64,000 nucleotides of DNA from Candidatus Vallotiella hemipterorum (GTDB taxonomy: Bacteria > Pseudomonadota > Gammaproteobacteria > Burkholderiales > Burkholderiaceae). Every line of letters starts with the position of its first letter. Within the stretch, counting starts at the first letter, position 1. The stretch covers positions 558,001-622,000 of the forward strand of contig NZ_OU343031.1 in the NCBI RefSeq assembly GCF_910593725.1, in the 5' to 3' direction. Both the position numbers and the translations under genes were made by a program. Of this stretch, positions 38,843-54,033 are shown piece after piece. Under the pieces are notes generated by a model. That model had not been told where the DNA came from. It did no database searches and worked only from the letters and a program-made list of their open reading frames with translations.

Positions 38843-39940
38843 TTAACGTCTAGCCTTGATACGCATAAGTAGACGCCGTAGCGGTAGCTGGTTGCAGACG
38901 CGTAACCAGAATATGAAAATAGTAATAGCTAATATGATCAAATGTAGCCCTAGTAGCCCGGACATAAACGCAATTTTTCCTTGTTCGATCCAGGCTTGAA
39001 CTAAATTCATAAGGTTGGAATACGTCAGGTATATAAACACCCCAAGCGCTAGACTAATTGTGCGTCCATGCCTTGGATTTTGATATGCTAGTGGAATTGC
39101 CAGAAGCATTAGATTGAGCGCAGTTAACGGCAGGCTAGCCCGCCATGCAAACTCAGCTAGATTAGTATTATTCCGTGCACGTAGCAGCGTAGCTGTGGAT
39201 AGACCAGGAGTCATTGGCCTATCCACTAGTTGTTCACTTTGGATTTTTATGCCATAACTAAAAAATTCCATTATTCGAAGATCGATCTGGCCTAGTTCAC
39301 CATCATAGCGGCGTCCATTTTTTAACACAACGAAGCGGTCACCATTCGGGTGGATTTCCATATAACCAGTCTTAGATACAAGAATATTGACTCTGCCATT
39401 TTCTGTGCTCGCTACGAATATATTTTCGATATCTTTTTGACTGGGACCCACTTTTTCAACAAAAAATACTCGATGCTTTGAGGTAGACTCACAGAACTGG
39501 CCGGGGGCTAGCAATAATATCTCATCACGCTGTTGGAAGCGCTCTCGAATTAGCCTACTTTGCTCGTTTGCCCATGGCCACCCGACAAATGAAAAAAAAG
39601 AGATTAGAACGATGATCGGCACAGAGAACATCGTAATTGGTTTAATTAGCCGAGTCAAACTCACGCCGCATGAAAGCCAAATCAGCATTTCGGAGTCTCG
39701 GTACCAACGGGTGAGAACGAATAAGATCGCTGAGAATAAGGACGCCATCAGCATTACCGAAACATATCTGATCATCGTTAAGCCTATTAAAACAACGACG
39801 TCCTTAAGATCAATTTCACCCGAGGCAGCAGAGCCAACGATCCGGATCATCATCGTCGTCAGTACGAGAGTCAGCAGAACGAGAAAAACTGTGGAGCCTG
39901 TATAAGCGAGTTCACGCTGCAAGGAACGTTCAAGGATCAT
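38843..39940 (-). CDS. lptF: LPS export permease LptF
   Basis: Partner of LptG. The 365 residues have the same six-segment plan. It starts with the ERSLQRELAYT type N-terminus, has a WYRDSEMLIWLSCGVS segment matching the coupling helix, a central periplasmic domain, and C-terminal RNNTNLAEFAWR and PLAYQNPRHGR. With lpxK and kdsB this shows that LPS is made and exported. Divergent from pepA across 231 bp. Confidence 0.94.
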   Translation of the reverse strand: MILERSLQRELAYTGSTVFLVLLTLVLTTMMIRIVGSAASGEIDLKDVVVLIGLTMIRYVSVMLMASLFSAILFVLTRWYRDSEMLIWLSCGVSLTRLIKPITMFSVPIIVLISFFSFVGWPWANEQSRLIRERFQQRDEILLLAPGQFCESTSKHRVFFVEKVGPSQKDIENIFVASTENGRVNILVSKTGYMEIHPNGDRFVVLKNGRRYDGELGQIDLRIMEFFSYGIKIQSEQLVDRPMTPGLSTATLLRARNNTNLAEFAWRASLPLTALNLMLLAIPLAYQNPRHGRTISLALGVFIYLTYSNLMNLVQAWIEQGKIAFMSGLLGLHLIILAITIFIFWLRVCNQLPLRRLLMRIKARR

Positions 39941-40171
39941 CTGGACAAAACATATTTGTATTTCGTCAACCAGCTTAGAATGCAGACAGTATTTATCAAT
40001 TTACAGATCTTTCACGATAGGCATTTCTGCGTGGATAACACACCCCCGCCCCCGCATATGCTCACGAAAAACGAACGCCCTGCTGTAGCGATGCTTCGGT
40101 AGAAAAAATGACAGATAATTTCAGTTTGTTTTTAACACAATATCCAGACTTTTAAAGAAGGACTAGCAATA

Positions 40172-41692
40172 ATGGACTTTATCATAGAAGCCTATGATTG
40201 GAAGAAAGCCGCAGATAGCACATTACTTCATATAAATACAGATTGCATCATAGTCGGCGTTTTCCATACGCAGACGCTATCTGGTATCGCACAAAAGCTG
40301 GATGTTGCTACTAAGGGACTTATTAGTCGTCTAGTTAAAAGTGGCGACCTAAACGCTAAAGCTGGCTCGACTCTAATGCTGTATGAGGTGGTTGGTATTA
40401 GTGCGCCGCGTGTATTGCTAGTAAGCCTAGGCCGGCAGGTCGCCCTAAGCCCAAAGACATTTATCGATGTGTCTCGAGCAGCTTGGCGTGCTGTATTAGA
40501 CACGCGTGCAGCTAGTGCAACCTGGATGCTTACGCAGGTAGATATTAACAACCGAGATTCTAGCTGGGGTGTGCGCATGAGCGCTTTAACACTGCGTGAA
40601 CTAACCTACCGGTATACACAGACTAAGTCTAAAGTAGAAATCGATGCTAACAATGACAGCATAATAAAAAAAGTAGTTATAGTCGTAGACCCTGAATATA
40701 AGCAGGCGGTAAGACACGGCTTAGATGAAGGCATTGCCATTGCTAATGGTATAGATTTAACCCGTGAGCTGGGTAATCTACCGGGCAACATCTGTACGCC
40801 AGCATACCTAGCCAGCATCGCGAAACACCTAGGGATTAACTGGTCGCTAAAAGTCGATGTGCTTGAGCAGAAGCAAATTGAAATATTAAAAATGGGCTCG
40901 TTTTTATCGGTTGCTAAGGGTTCGGCGCAGCCACCAAAATTTATTGTGCTAGAGCACCAGGGCACTGATGCAAAGCAGGCACCAGTAGTGCTCGTTGGAA
41001 AAGGCATCACATTTGACTCGGGTGGTATCTCGATTAAACCAGGTGAAAGCATGGACGAGATGAAGTACGACATGTGCGGTGCCGGCTCAGTACTCGGTAC
41101 ATTCAGGGCGATTGCCGAGATCAACTTACAGCTTAATGTCGTAGGACTGATACCTGCTTGCGAGAATATGCCGAGCGGCAACGCGAATAAGCCAGGTGAT
41201 ATTGTGACTAGCATGTCTGGACAGACCATTGAGGTCTTAAACACCGATGCAGAAGGACGGTTAGTTTTATGCGATGCGCTAACTTACGCGGAGCGTTTTA
41301 AACCAGCTGCTGTGATTGATATCGCGACACTTACTGGCGCCTGCGTGATTGCTCTAGGACACCATAATAGCGGATTATTCTCAAAGAACGATGCACTAGC
41401 TGACATGCTACTTGCCGCTGGTCTTTATGCATCTGATACAGCATGGAGGCTACCTCTAGATGAGGAATATCAGGAGCAATTAAAGTCGAATTTTGCGGAT
41501 ATGGCTAACATTGGAGGGGGGCGTTCAGCAGGGAGTGTGATGGCCGCCTGCTTTCTTGAGCGTTTTTCACGGTCTTACCCTTGGGCACATCTAGATATTG
41601 CTGGAACTGCATGGAAAGGTGGCCGAGAAAAAAGCGCAACTGGACGTCCTGTGTCACTGCTCACGCAATTTCTGATCGATCGCGCTAAGTGA
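40172..41692 (+). CDS. pepA: Leucyl aminopeptidase (PepA)
   Basis: Hexameric M17 aminopeptidase with two metal ions. The 506 residues include [12 protein letters not shown] with the metal-binding Lys and Asp, MKYDMCGAG, and the signature [10 protein letters not shown] with catalytic Arg. AAGGA precedes the ATG by about 10 bases. PepA can also act as a DNA-binding architectural protein in E. coli; nothing here tests that. It is followed by holC, as in many proteobacteria. Confidence 0.96.
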   Translation: MDFIIEAYDWKKAADSTLLHINTDCIIVGVFHTQTLSGIAQKLDVATKGLISRLVKSGDLNAKAGSTLMLYEVVGISAPRVLLVSLGRQVALSPKTFIDVSRAAWRAVLDTRAASATWMLTQVDINNRDSSWGVRMSALTLRELTYRYTQTKSKVEIDANNDSIIKKVVIVVDPEYKQAVRHGLDEGIAIANGIDLTRELGNLPGNICTPAYLASIAKHLGINWSLKVDVLEQKQIEILKMGSFLSVAKGSAQPPKFIVLEHQGTDAKQAPVVLVGKGITFDSGGISIKPGESMDEMKYDMCGAGSVLGTFRAIAEINLQLNVVGLIPACENMPSGNANKPGDIVTSMSGQTIEVLNTDAEGRLVLCDALTYAERFKPAAVIDIATLTGACVIALGHHNSGLFSKNDALADMLLAAGLYASDTAWRLPLDEEYQEQLKSNFADMANIGGGRSAGSVMAACFLERFSRSYPWAHLDIAGTAWKGGREKSATGRPVSLLTQFLIDRAK

Positions 41693-41749
41693 TATGCTCA
41701 TCATCATATACTTCATTGAATCAATAAACCGGCATGGCCAGGGTTGTCT

Positions 41750-42166
41750 ATGACCCGTGTGGACTTTCATACTCACCTTAAAGATCCACTGGGCTATGCT
41801 TGCCGGCTAGTACGCAAAGCTTACCAAGCTACACACCAGCTGATCGTGCTAGGTGAACCAGCCGTGCTGTATAATTTCAATAAGCGGCTGTGGATATTTT
41901 CCCCAGTAGATTTTATACCGCACTGCATGGCCGACTCAATATTGGCTAGCGAGACCCCAGTAGTGTTAACCACGGACGTAGATCAGGCACCACACTACCA
42001 AATTATTCTTAATCTCGGCAGTAGAGTGCCGCAGCAATTTACGAGTTTTGAGCGGTTGATTGAGATCATCAGCAATGATAGGCATGAGCTTGCAGCCGGA
42101 CGCGATCGATACTGCTTCTATCGGAAGCAGGGCTATACATTAAACATGTATAAGCAAGGCATGTAA
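41750..42166 (+). CDS. holC: DNA polymerase III chi subunit
   Basis: Clamp-loader accessory subunit contacting SSB. The 138 residues begin MTRVDFHTHL, the usual start. A TTG six bases earlier would add only two residues and I reject it. Family features: ACRLVRKAYQA, LWIFSP.DFIPH, ETPVVL, and the closing Y.LN.YKQG. It lies 57 bp after pepA. Burkholderia has valS further along; here 664 bp of spacer follow. Retention of chi is notable because many small genomes drop it. Confidence 0.93.
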   Translation: MTRVDFHTHLKDPLGYACRLVRKAYQATHQLIVLGEPAVLYNFNKRLWIFSPVDFIPHCMADSILASETPVVLTTDVDQAPHYQIILNLGSRVPQQFTSFERLIEIISNDRHELAAGRDRYCFYRKQGYTLNMYKQGM

Positions 42167-42830
42167 CGATTGCTAGTATGATATCGATAGTATCGTTTTA
42201 GTGGCGCTAGCTACCTAGCTGCAGTCAGCTCTTAACATAACTAGAGCCACTAATAATTTACATATTTTATAACAGGCTATAGTAGATACTAAAGTAGCAC
42301 CAGGATATTTTTATCTTCATTTAATAGTTTTTCCCTGTTCTATCACGCTAGCATAGAGGCCTATGCGTCAGAGATCGATAGCTGCATAGCTATGCTATAA
42401 AGCAGCTGATTGCCTGTACCTCATACAGGGGGTGTCCTTTATGAACTTATATAGAGCGGGCTATCTCAAGCTATCTCAGTCCAAGGATTAAGATAGAACG
42501 TGTGGCTCTTATTTTTCTATAGTTATCCGTGTATAGATGATAATCAGCTCGTTACTTAGCATACCTATGCTAAATATTAACGATACTATGTTGTGTCTAT
42601 GCTAAGGTAGCTAACTCATGATCCAATATACAGGGACCTCCACAAATAACTATACCCGAATCTTATGCGTTATTAATATTCTGTATATGCCCACGCAATA
42701 TATAAAATCAGCCTAAATGCACTACCGATAAGCACTTAACCCGTTCCTTATTAAATCTATAGTTAGTATATAAGATTGATTATATGGAAGGGGTTCCGAA
42801 TGAGGCTATTGAAAAACTTTATTGACCGAT
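42167..42830. other. Convergent spacer between holC and ilvD
   Basis: 664 bp without a gene. valS usually follows holC in relatives, but none of its motifs is readable here, so it must be elsewhere. No structure beyond short chance palindromes. Confidence 0.45.
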
Positions 42831-44504
42831 CTAGTAGGTCATTGCTCCTTTATCTGCTGGACTTGCGAGCTTTGCATACTTAGAAAGCACACCGCGTGTG
42901 TATCGGGGTTTAGGCTGAATCCATTCAGTTCGGCGGCGCGCGATTTCTGCCTCATCAACGTTTAATTGAAGAAGAAGCTTATGCGAATCGATAGTAATCG
43001 AATCACCTGCTTTTACTAGTGCAATTGTGCCGCCAGAAAAAGCTTCTGGCGACACATGGCCAACTACCATACCCCAGGTGCCGCCAGAGAAGCGTCCGTC
43101 GGTGATGAGCCCTACTGATTCGCCAAGTCCTTTACCGATGAGGGCAGAAGTAGGTGCAAGCATTTCTGGCATACCAGGCCCGCCTTTAGGGCCTAAATAG
43201 CGTAGAACCATGATATCACCAGCTTTTATCTGTTCTGATAGAATTGCCTCGAGCGCACTTTGCTCGTCGTCGAATACATGGGCCGGCCCTGTGATGATGG
43301 GATTTTTAAGGCCAGTGATCTTCGCGACTGCACCGGACTCGGCTAAATTACCTTTGAGGATTGCTAGGTGCCCATCGCTGTACAGCGCCTTATTAATCGG
43401 GAAGATTACCTGCTGATCAGCACGGGGCTGGCTTGGTACGTTTTTTAGTTCTTCTGCAATTGTGTTACCTGTAATTGTTATGCAGCTTTCATGTAGCAGA
43501 TTAGCTTCTAGTAGAATTTTCAGCACTTGCGGAATACCGCCGGCTTTATGTAGATCAGTAGCTACGTATTGGCCAGATGGCTTAAGATTGCAGATTACTG
43601 GCACGCGTTTTCGGATGCGCTCGAAGTCATTAATGGACCACTTAACATCGGCGGCATGCGCGATAGCTAGATAGTGTAGAACCGCGTTTGTCGATCCACC
43701 AGTTGCCATGATTAGAGATATCGCATTTTCAATCGATTCACGTGTGATAATATCGCGTGGCTTTAGGTCATTTTGCACTGCTTTAACAAGAGCACTTGCC
43801 GAAGCGGTGGCGGATGCAATCTTCTCATCGTCTGGGTTAGCCATCGTCGACGAGTATAGAAGCGACATACCCAGAGCCTCGAACGATGAGCTCATTGTGT
43901 TCGCAGTATACATGCCGCCGCATGAACCAGTGCTCGGGCATGCATTGCGCTCCACTCCCTCAAAGTCTTCTTGTGTCATGCGCCCTGCCGTAAATTCGCC
44001 AACCGCCTCGAACGATGACACGATTGTTAAATCCTGACCTTTCCAGGTACCGGGACGAATCGTTCCGCCATAGACGTAGATGCCTGGCACGTTCATCCGA
44101 GCCAATGCCATTATGCCTCCAGGCATATTCTTATCACAGCCCCCGATTACTACTACGCCATCCATCCACTGACCCTGTACACAGGTCTCAATACAATCCG
44201 AGATTAATTCTCGCGATACTAACGAGTATTTCATACCTTCTGTACCCATCGACATGCCGTCCGATATAGTTGGCGTTCCAAATGTCTGTGCATTAGCGCC
44301 AGCATTTGTAATGGCGACGACTGCTGCATCTGCAAGCCGTTGTAATCCCGCATTGCATGGTGTGATCGTTGAGTGACCATTAGCAATGCCAATCATCGGC
44401 TTATCAAAGTCCTCTTTTTTATAGCCGAGCGCGTAATACATCGAGCGGTTTGGCGAGCGGGCGACACCTTGAGTGATATTCTTCGAACGAAGGTTATGCG
44501 ACAT
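42831..44504 (-). CDS. ilvD: Dihydroxy-acid dehydratase
   Basis: Fe-S enzyme of valine, leucine, isoleucine and also pantothenate synthesis (it makes ketoisovalerate). The 557 residues are full length for this type. Cluster cysteines lie in [10 protein letters not shown] and [43 protein letters not shown] and [11 protein letters not shown] are intact. It sits back to back with lgt across 749 bp. With panC it suits a vitamin and branched-chain amino acid supply role. Confidence 0.97.
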   Translation of the reverse strand: MSHNLRSKNITQGVARSPNRSMYYALGYKKEDFDKPMIGIANGHSTITPCNAGLQRLADAAVVAITNAGANAQTFGTPTISDGMSMGTEGMKYSLVSRELISDCIETCVQGQWMDGVVVIGGCDKNMPGGIMALARMNVPGIYVYGGTIRPGTWKGQDLTIVSSFEAVGEFTAGRMTQEDFEGVERNACPSTGSCGGMYTANTMSSSFEALGMSLLYSSTMANPDDEKIASATASASALVKAVQNDLKPRDIITRESIENAISLIMATGGSTNAVLHYLAIAHAADVKWSINDFERIRKRVPVICNLKPSGQYVATDLHKAGGIPQVLKILLEANLLHESCITITGNTIAEELKNVPSQPRADQQVIFPINKALYSDGHLAILKGNLAESGAVAKITGLKNPIITGPAHVFDDEQSALEAILSEQIKAGDIMVLRYLGPKGGPGMPEMLAPTSALIGKGLGESVGLITDGRFSGGTWGMVVGHVSPEAFSGGTIALVKAGDSITIDSHKLLLQLNVDEAEIARRRTEWIQPKPRYTRGVLSKYAKLASPADKGAMTY

Positions 44505-45253
44505 AGTGCGGAAGCTCCTATTAGTTTGAATAAAAGAATGCGGCGGCGCTAATTAAATGTCCAATGTATTTTAGAAAAATACAGTTGTAAACTTTATCGG
44601 TTTCTAGATGTTTATGCGTCTCGTAATTTTCAGAAGTTCTTTTCCTTAGCCCTGTTAGCTAAGGAAAAGTATCTAGAGCTAATAGACTGATGTCGCAATG
44701 AACAGGAATGGGTCTTATCCAGGGCTGACCATTCTCAGCTACCCACAGATTTCTATAATTTTTAGAATTCTTCCTCGGCGTTAGTCTACAGTAGTATCGG
44801 GAAATGACTAGTAATAGCCTGGTTAATAAACTGGTAGCGGGATAGATAAATGCTGGCATCTCGATCCAGCCAATATGTAGACGCACTGTTAATCTGCTAC
44901 TCACGCGTAAGTTCTGACGCATTATTGCTATTTTGCTTAACTAGTTTAGTTGCTAGATGCGACGTACAACCTGTTGCAAATCGATGAGCACAGTTTACTA
45001 ATATTCTATTGGTAAACTTCCACATAGTATTCGATGATTAGTTTCATAGTACTATTATAGGCTGTTATAGGAATATAGGCTTTTGCCTCGGATTAGCCGG
45101 GAAGCCATCCAAATGCCGACGAGCTTCAGAGTTATATTGGCTCCAGTAAGAGGAGTATTGTGACAATTGTGCTTCTCAATTTTGTGAGTATCAATTGCCC
45201 AGCACTATGCGCCAATCTAGCGCTTTCCTGATATCAACTGACTTAGGGGTCTA
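44505..45253. other. Divergent ilvD/lgt spacer with an inverted repeat
   Basis: 749 bp. It includes a perfect 11-bp inverted repeat (TTTTCCTTAGC 44641-44651, complement 44659-44669) and an unrecognised minus-strand frame at 44659-44922. Burkholderia may carry a LysR-type regulator here; a weak likeness to its helix-turn-helix was not convincing. Confidence 0.4.
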
Positions 45254-46159
45254 ATGGTGCTGATTCATCCAAATTTCGACCCCATTGCTTTTCACCTTGG
45301 CGAACTCGCGGTGCGCTGGTACGGACTAATGTACCTAATCGCATTTATCATGGCCCTTATTCTTGGTCGACTGCGGTTGCGTTTGTCACATGTTTCAGCG
45401 CAAGGATGGAGATCGCATGACATTGACGATATGCTGTCTTATGGTGTACTAGGCGCGATCCTTGGTGGCCGATTTGGCTATGCGCTATTCTATAAACCTG
45501 ATTTTTACTTTGTCTATCCAGTTGATATCTTAAAGATCTGGGAAGGTGGCATGTCATTCCACGGAGGTTTCCTCGGCGTGACGTTTTCTATGATTGTGTT
45601 TGCGTACCGGAGAAAACGTATGTGGCTTCAGGTCACTGATTTCATCGCGCCCATAGTTCCAGCTGGGTTAGCCGCCGGTCGGTTTGGAAATTTTATTAAT
45701 GGTGAACTGTGGGGGCGTGTCACGATGCTAGATATTCCGTGGGCCATGGGATTTCAGGGAGCAATTAATGAAGATCTGGAGTGGATCGCATCGCATCCAC
45801 TGGAATCCTCGCAGTGGCACCTGCTAGAATGGTTTCAGCATTACTATATGTTGCCTCGCCACCCGTCACAGCTTTACGAAGTCGCTCTGGAGGGCGGTAT
45901 ACTCTTCCTCCTGCTGTGGCGTTTCGCGCGCAAGTCGCGTCCTGTTGGAGCTACCTCGTCAGTCTTTTTAATTGGCTATGGGATCGTGCGCTTTATAGTC
46001 GAGTTTGCTCGCGAGCCAGATAATTTTCTTGGATTACTTGCCTTCCATCTATCGATGGGACAGTGGCTTTCTGTACCGATGATCTTTGTCGGCCTATTAA
46101 TTCTCATCTTATCTAATCGAAAAAATAAGCGTCTGCCTAGTACCCGTTTAGGTAGCTGA
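45254..46159 (+). CDS. lgt: Prolipoprotein diacylglyceryl transferase
   Basis: Inner-membrane enzyme that attaches diacylglycerol to the lipobox Cys, the step before LspA. The 301 residues have seven hydrophobic segments. Essential motifs: [28 protein letters not shown] with the catalytic His, [21 protein letters not shown] and [10 protein letters not shown]. The ATG at 45254 starts a normal N-terminus ([10 protein letters not shown]). Confidence 0.96.
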   Translation: MVLIHPNFDPIAFHLGELAVRWYGLMYLIAFIMALILGRLRLRLSHVSAQGWRSHDIDDMLSYGVLGAILGGRFGYALFYKPDFYFVYPVDILKIWEGGMSFHGGFLGVTFSMIVFAYRRKRMWLQVTDFIAPIVPAGLAAGRFGNFINGELWGRVTMLDIPWAMGFQGAINEDLEWIASHPLESSQWHLLEWFQHYYMLPRHPSQLYEVALEGGILFLLLWRFARKSRPVGATSSVFLIGYGIVRFIVEFAREPDNFLGLLAFHLSMGQWLSVPMIFVGLLILILSNRKNKRLPSTRLGS

Positions 46160-47164
46160 AGTATACTACTTTTACATCTGCTATCTGTAAAGATAGCACT
46201 TACAGTATATGTTTACTAAAGAAACGGGCGGGCACTCCTTATATCTAGATTCGGTTACCTTAATAGGTAATCTTATTGATCCATTTAGTAGAGAGCGTTA
46301 GTAAGGTCGCTTGTCTCACAGAACGGCGTGATACAAACCATCTCTTTTTTAAAATGGATATTTCGACGTATGTTTAGAAAAAAAGACTAGAGGGCTGTAT
46401 TCATTTATACGCATCTTAAATGTTAATATGCCTGCGATTCTTAATAAAATTGTCGATTGTGTAGTAATATGCGAGGTAATGCTTATTGTGAGCATATTCT
46501 TAAAATAAACTCGCGCTTGTTTCCAGCTAGTCTTAGTTAGTATTTTTAATTATTCGGTGACCCCTATTAATTTAGAGTAATCGTCAGGGATTCTTGATGC
46601 GGATACTTATCTGCATCTCTATCTAAGGCAGAGTATTCCTGTAGTTTTCTTGATTCACTTAATGAATAACGTCTGGTGCACGCATATATTGACTAAGCAA
46701 CAGTGATAAAAGTCAAGATAGTGGCAAGAGCTAGCTTAGCAAAAAATTGTGTTGGATATGATATACTATAGAAGTGATTCTGCCTAAGCTTGTGATGCTT
46801 AATTTTGAAATAAGTATTCTACTCTATAACGGCACTCCGTTATTCATTATACTATAAATGTAGTGGCTGTGCGGGGGGGTTTTATAGCAATGTGTAGCTA
46901 GAAGCTAGAATACAGTATGGGTATGTGCTTGTTTCGATAATTTTTCTCTACATCATCTAGTAGTCTGAAACTGGATTTGTAGTACTATTTATAGTACTCT
47001 AATTACAGAATTATGCACGCCTACGTTAAAAATTCATGTGACCGTATAATACTCCTTACTATTGCATTTATAGCAGCTCTGCCCTTAGTAACGCAGACGG
47101 AAAATATATAGGCTATGCAGCCTTTAAGCTGAAGACCACACAAAAATATCAATGTAATGCAAGT
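46160..47164. other. Convergent spacer between lgt and zapA
   Basis: About 1.0 kb with no gene. A G7 run lies at 46873-46879. 6S RNA (ssrS) often follows zapA; I looked for its long hairpin with a central bubble next to 47164 and could not make it out, so I do not call it. Confidence 0.4.
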
Positions 47165-47485
47165 CTATTCTTTCTCTGCGTTATTCTGACGCAGAGCCTC
47201 TGCGAGTTTATTATTTATTTGAGCTATTGTATGCTGAATTTCCACCACTGGGTGTCTTTCTCCGTCCTGCACAAGCTTGTTCAATTGAAGTAGTTCAGAG
47301 GCAATAGACAGCGCGGCCATTACCGCTATTCGGTCATAGCTCCGAACGTTGCTGGCTGCTCGGACTTTATTCATCTCCCTATCCACGCGCTTAGCAGCTT
47401 CGAGCAGCTCGGGCTCGTTCTCAGGCAGAGTAGAGAGTCGGTATGATTGGCCAAGTATTGATACTTCAATCTGTTTCGTCGTCAT
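47165..47485 (-). CDS. zapA: Cell division protein ZapA
   Basis: Cross-links FtsZ filaments at the division site. The 106 residues show the family core: VSILGQSYRL near the start, ELLEAAKRVDREM, DRIAVMAAL..A.ELL and a C-terminal coiled coil. Its ATG overlaps the TGA of the upstream coiled-coil gene by 4 bp. Confidence 0.93.
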   Translation of the reverse strand: MTTKQIEVSILGQSYRLSTLPENEPELLEAAKRVDREMNKVRAASNVRSYDRIAVMAALSIASELLQLNKLVQDGERHPVVEIQHTIAQINNKLAEALRQNNAEKE

Positions 47486-47772
47486 GCGCTTTCTCCTGAG
47501 TGTCTGTCCCTGACGTCGAGAGGAGAATCAGAGAGTCGTATGTGCGACAGTTTTTCTAGGATTGCATTCAGGCGGACTTGTGTATTAATAATCTTCTCAG
47601 ACAGAATATCACGCTCACGTTGCACCTGTTCGAGATGTACGCGAAGTGCGTCGCGTTGTATGCGTATATCTTCGAGCTGCTCTTCTGCGGCTAGATGCGC
47701 TTGACGATTCTGATCGCTGACCTCAATCAGTAGATCAATATTTTGAGATAACTTTTTAAGTTCGGTAAGCAT
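47482..47772 (-). CDS. zapB: ZapB-like coiled-coil protein
   Basis: A 96-residue protein that is almost entirely coiled coil (heptads through residues 1-75), in the position always taken by the small TIGR02449/DUF904-type gene before zapA. ZapB in E. coli binds ZapA and helps Z-ring alignment with the chromosome. That this protein does so is inference from position and shape. It overlaps zapA by 4 bp. Confidence 0.8.
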   Translation of the reverse strand: MLTELKKLSQNIDLLIEVSDQNRQAHLAAEEQLEDIRIQRDALRVHLEQVQRERDILSEKIINTQVRLNAILEKLSHIRLSDSPLDVRDRHSGESA

Positions 47773-50234
47773 TGTTGCATTCTCTCTAGAAGAGGCATGC
47801 TAGCGCGCTTCTAGCGGTAATCGATACCCTAGCTCATGTCTAGAAAAACAGTGAGTGATGCGTACTAGTTATTAGTTGCCCACGTAATAGGTATCTATAC
47901 TTCCCACACTGTTAGTGTGCCCTTATAAAGGCACGCGCGGGCATAGGTTAAACGCGCACAACTGGGAGCGCAGTTTACACACGAACAGACCAACCTGTAC
48001 AGGTCCTATAATGGAAGCGAGGGTTCAGTGCCGAGCTTTTCATACTCAGCGAGTGTTTATATATAGGTAGCGCGGTAGTTAATGATTACGTTTGCCTAAA
48101 GAGCAAATAATGCCCTATTAAAAAACAGCTTAATTACGCGATAAAACGCTAGTATCCGCTATTTTAATAATTCTCCGGAATCTGTTTCAATAATCGTGAA
48201 ATATACAAACCTGTAAGCAACAAATTAAATTACGTTGAGCAGGTGTCAGATTCATCGGCAAAATATAAGAGACCTACGCAACACGTCCTTAACCGTCATA
48301 AAATACTTAATACAAAGCTTCGCGACGCATAGGTTATTGCCCATTCTATCTTTGATAGTGCACATAAACCCTACCTTAAGGCTATCATAGTAGACAATAT
48401 CGTATGCGATCTCGATTAGATATAAGCTAGTTAGAACTGTTATGGTTAGGGCCGAAGCAGTTAAGCATCATGAGAGAAAATTCTGAAATATACTCTTACT
48501 CTAGTATAGTCATACAGCTAAAAGCCGCTCAGAATCAGGCTGAGACAGTAATCTGTACGATGGGTAATAATAGGGGGTTCTCGCTCAGCTGCACCAGTGT
48601 TCTGCAATCCATACTACATCAGATAATGCAGTTACTCTATAAAGCCTGTAGGCTAAGAGTGGCCCGATTCGCTCTATGTTAGGTAAATAGTCTAATAGAC
48701 AGGGGGTCGCCTTAAGATTAGCAGAGATACTTTATATACGGCTCTGTCTGCGTTAGTGCGCCCAGCGCAGACCTTATAGTTAAGGTTAACCTAACACGGA
48801 GATTATATTATGACATGATATTCTCGCGATTCAGGATTCTCAGGGGGGGGTAAATACCATATCTATTAATTAATATGAAGCTCGAACAAGGGCGCATCTA
48901 TAGACCTGGTTTTGAGCGGTGTACCCATATAAATTAATAATTAGTACGATGTACTATTAAATGGTCAACATCTAGAGAAACATTAATCGTTTGGATGATA
49001 TAATATTTAATCGAATTGAATGCGATACGTACACGACGTACCCTAATTGTTTATTACTGAGGCTTCGAAAGATTTTAGAACTATGCGCTACAGCCTAGCG
49101 GACTTAGCAGAGGGTAATAAGCTTTTATACTTTAAGTATGATTAGTAGATATGCTTATCATAAATAAATAATCTGCCTCTGTAATATTTATACGATCTAG
49201 GTTCGCTACTCTACCGAACCTAGATCGACCTGTTATTATCGGTGCTCGTAGCTCACGCTAGTCTAAATTAGTAATTTAGACCTATGTATACATACAAATT
49301 CAGGCTGCTGTTTTAAATTAATATTTAAATTCCGTAAACTTCTTAAATACTAATTTTTATAATCTTAATGCCTATTTCAGACTACTAGCTAACCCCCTTA
49401 AATTTGTAGTCGTTAGTGTTGTTAACTATCCTAGTAAGCCGAAAATACACTAGCCCGTTAAACATCACATATATCTAAATCTAGATGGTGATATAACCGG
49501 AATTTTATGTAAACGTTTATACCAGCTATGTAAATTTTGTATACTAATTCGGTAGTTAATTTTACCTACTAGTACTCTATTACTTTCTAATACATTAAGC
49601 TATATATAACTATTTTTTATAACTTATTGTTGTTAAACATGCACTTTGAGTAGATCTTTTGCCACTGAACTTCAGAATAGAGCATTCGATTATTACATGG
49701 ATATACTATAAACTACAGAAATAGTAGCATGCTCTTGCATTCTTGATTAAAGCGCTCAGAGCATACCTCTTTTTATATTAGCACCTGATTTAGGTTAAAC
49801 GTGTTATTTGATATCAGTGGCACTCATTAGGATAAACATGGCAATAAAATTAGATCGCTGACTTGCGTGTGCCGGATAGGCGAACTTGTTCAGTGAACGC
49901 ATAATACTACCCCGATCATTATAGATAGCGTAAGGTACGTCTAATGTTTAGAATTATTGCTACTTTAAATTTAATCTTCTCATTCTCCAATGATGTTAAA
50001 GGCTCCTTTCCAGGAAATTGTCTCCGATTATATAGAGAACTTAAAAGTACTATCTGATAGGATGATAGTGCGTAGTCTATTAAATTAAGCATCAGTATAT
50101 ATATTAACCTCCCCATATCATGGGCTGCGCTATCCTGTAATGTATTCCCTCCGCACTACTATGCGCTAGATTAGAGATTGGGAAAAGCATAAGGCATAAA
50201 ATCGGAGAGACTAATAGATAGCTACGGATAATGA
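47773..50234. other. Long spacer between zapB and panC
   Basis: About 2.46 kb, the second longest gene-free stretch. It holds a G8 run (48843-48850), the 13-bp hairpin at 49193-49227 and AT-rich blocks. Open frames at 48470-48682 and 49919-50116 do not look like proteins. No tRNA or rRNA seen. Confidence 0.45.
49193..49227. repeat. 13-bp perfect inverted repeat
   Basis: CGATCTAGGTTCG (49193-49205) pairs with CGAACCTAGATCG (49215-49227) around a 9-base loop in the empty zapB-panC spacer. It has no T-run and no adjacent gene. Its CCTAGATC core also occurs in the palindrome at 581-594, which may be chance. Confidence 0.5.

Positions 50235-54033
<3,799 letters not shown>

Noticed and set aside
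44659-44922. 87-codon ORF as a LysR-type regulator remnant
   Set aside because: Only vague resemblance over a few residues; it starts inside a spacer and ends in an inverted repeat.
46960-47164. 6S RNA (ssrS) after zapA
   Set aside because: Expected by synteny, but I could not trace the long closing stem and central bubble; not enough to call.
48470-48682. 70-codon ORF in the zapB-panC spacer
   Set aside because: No ribosome-binding site, no family resemblance, and it lies in a desert with stops all around.
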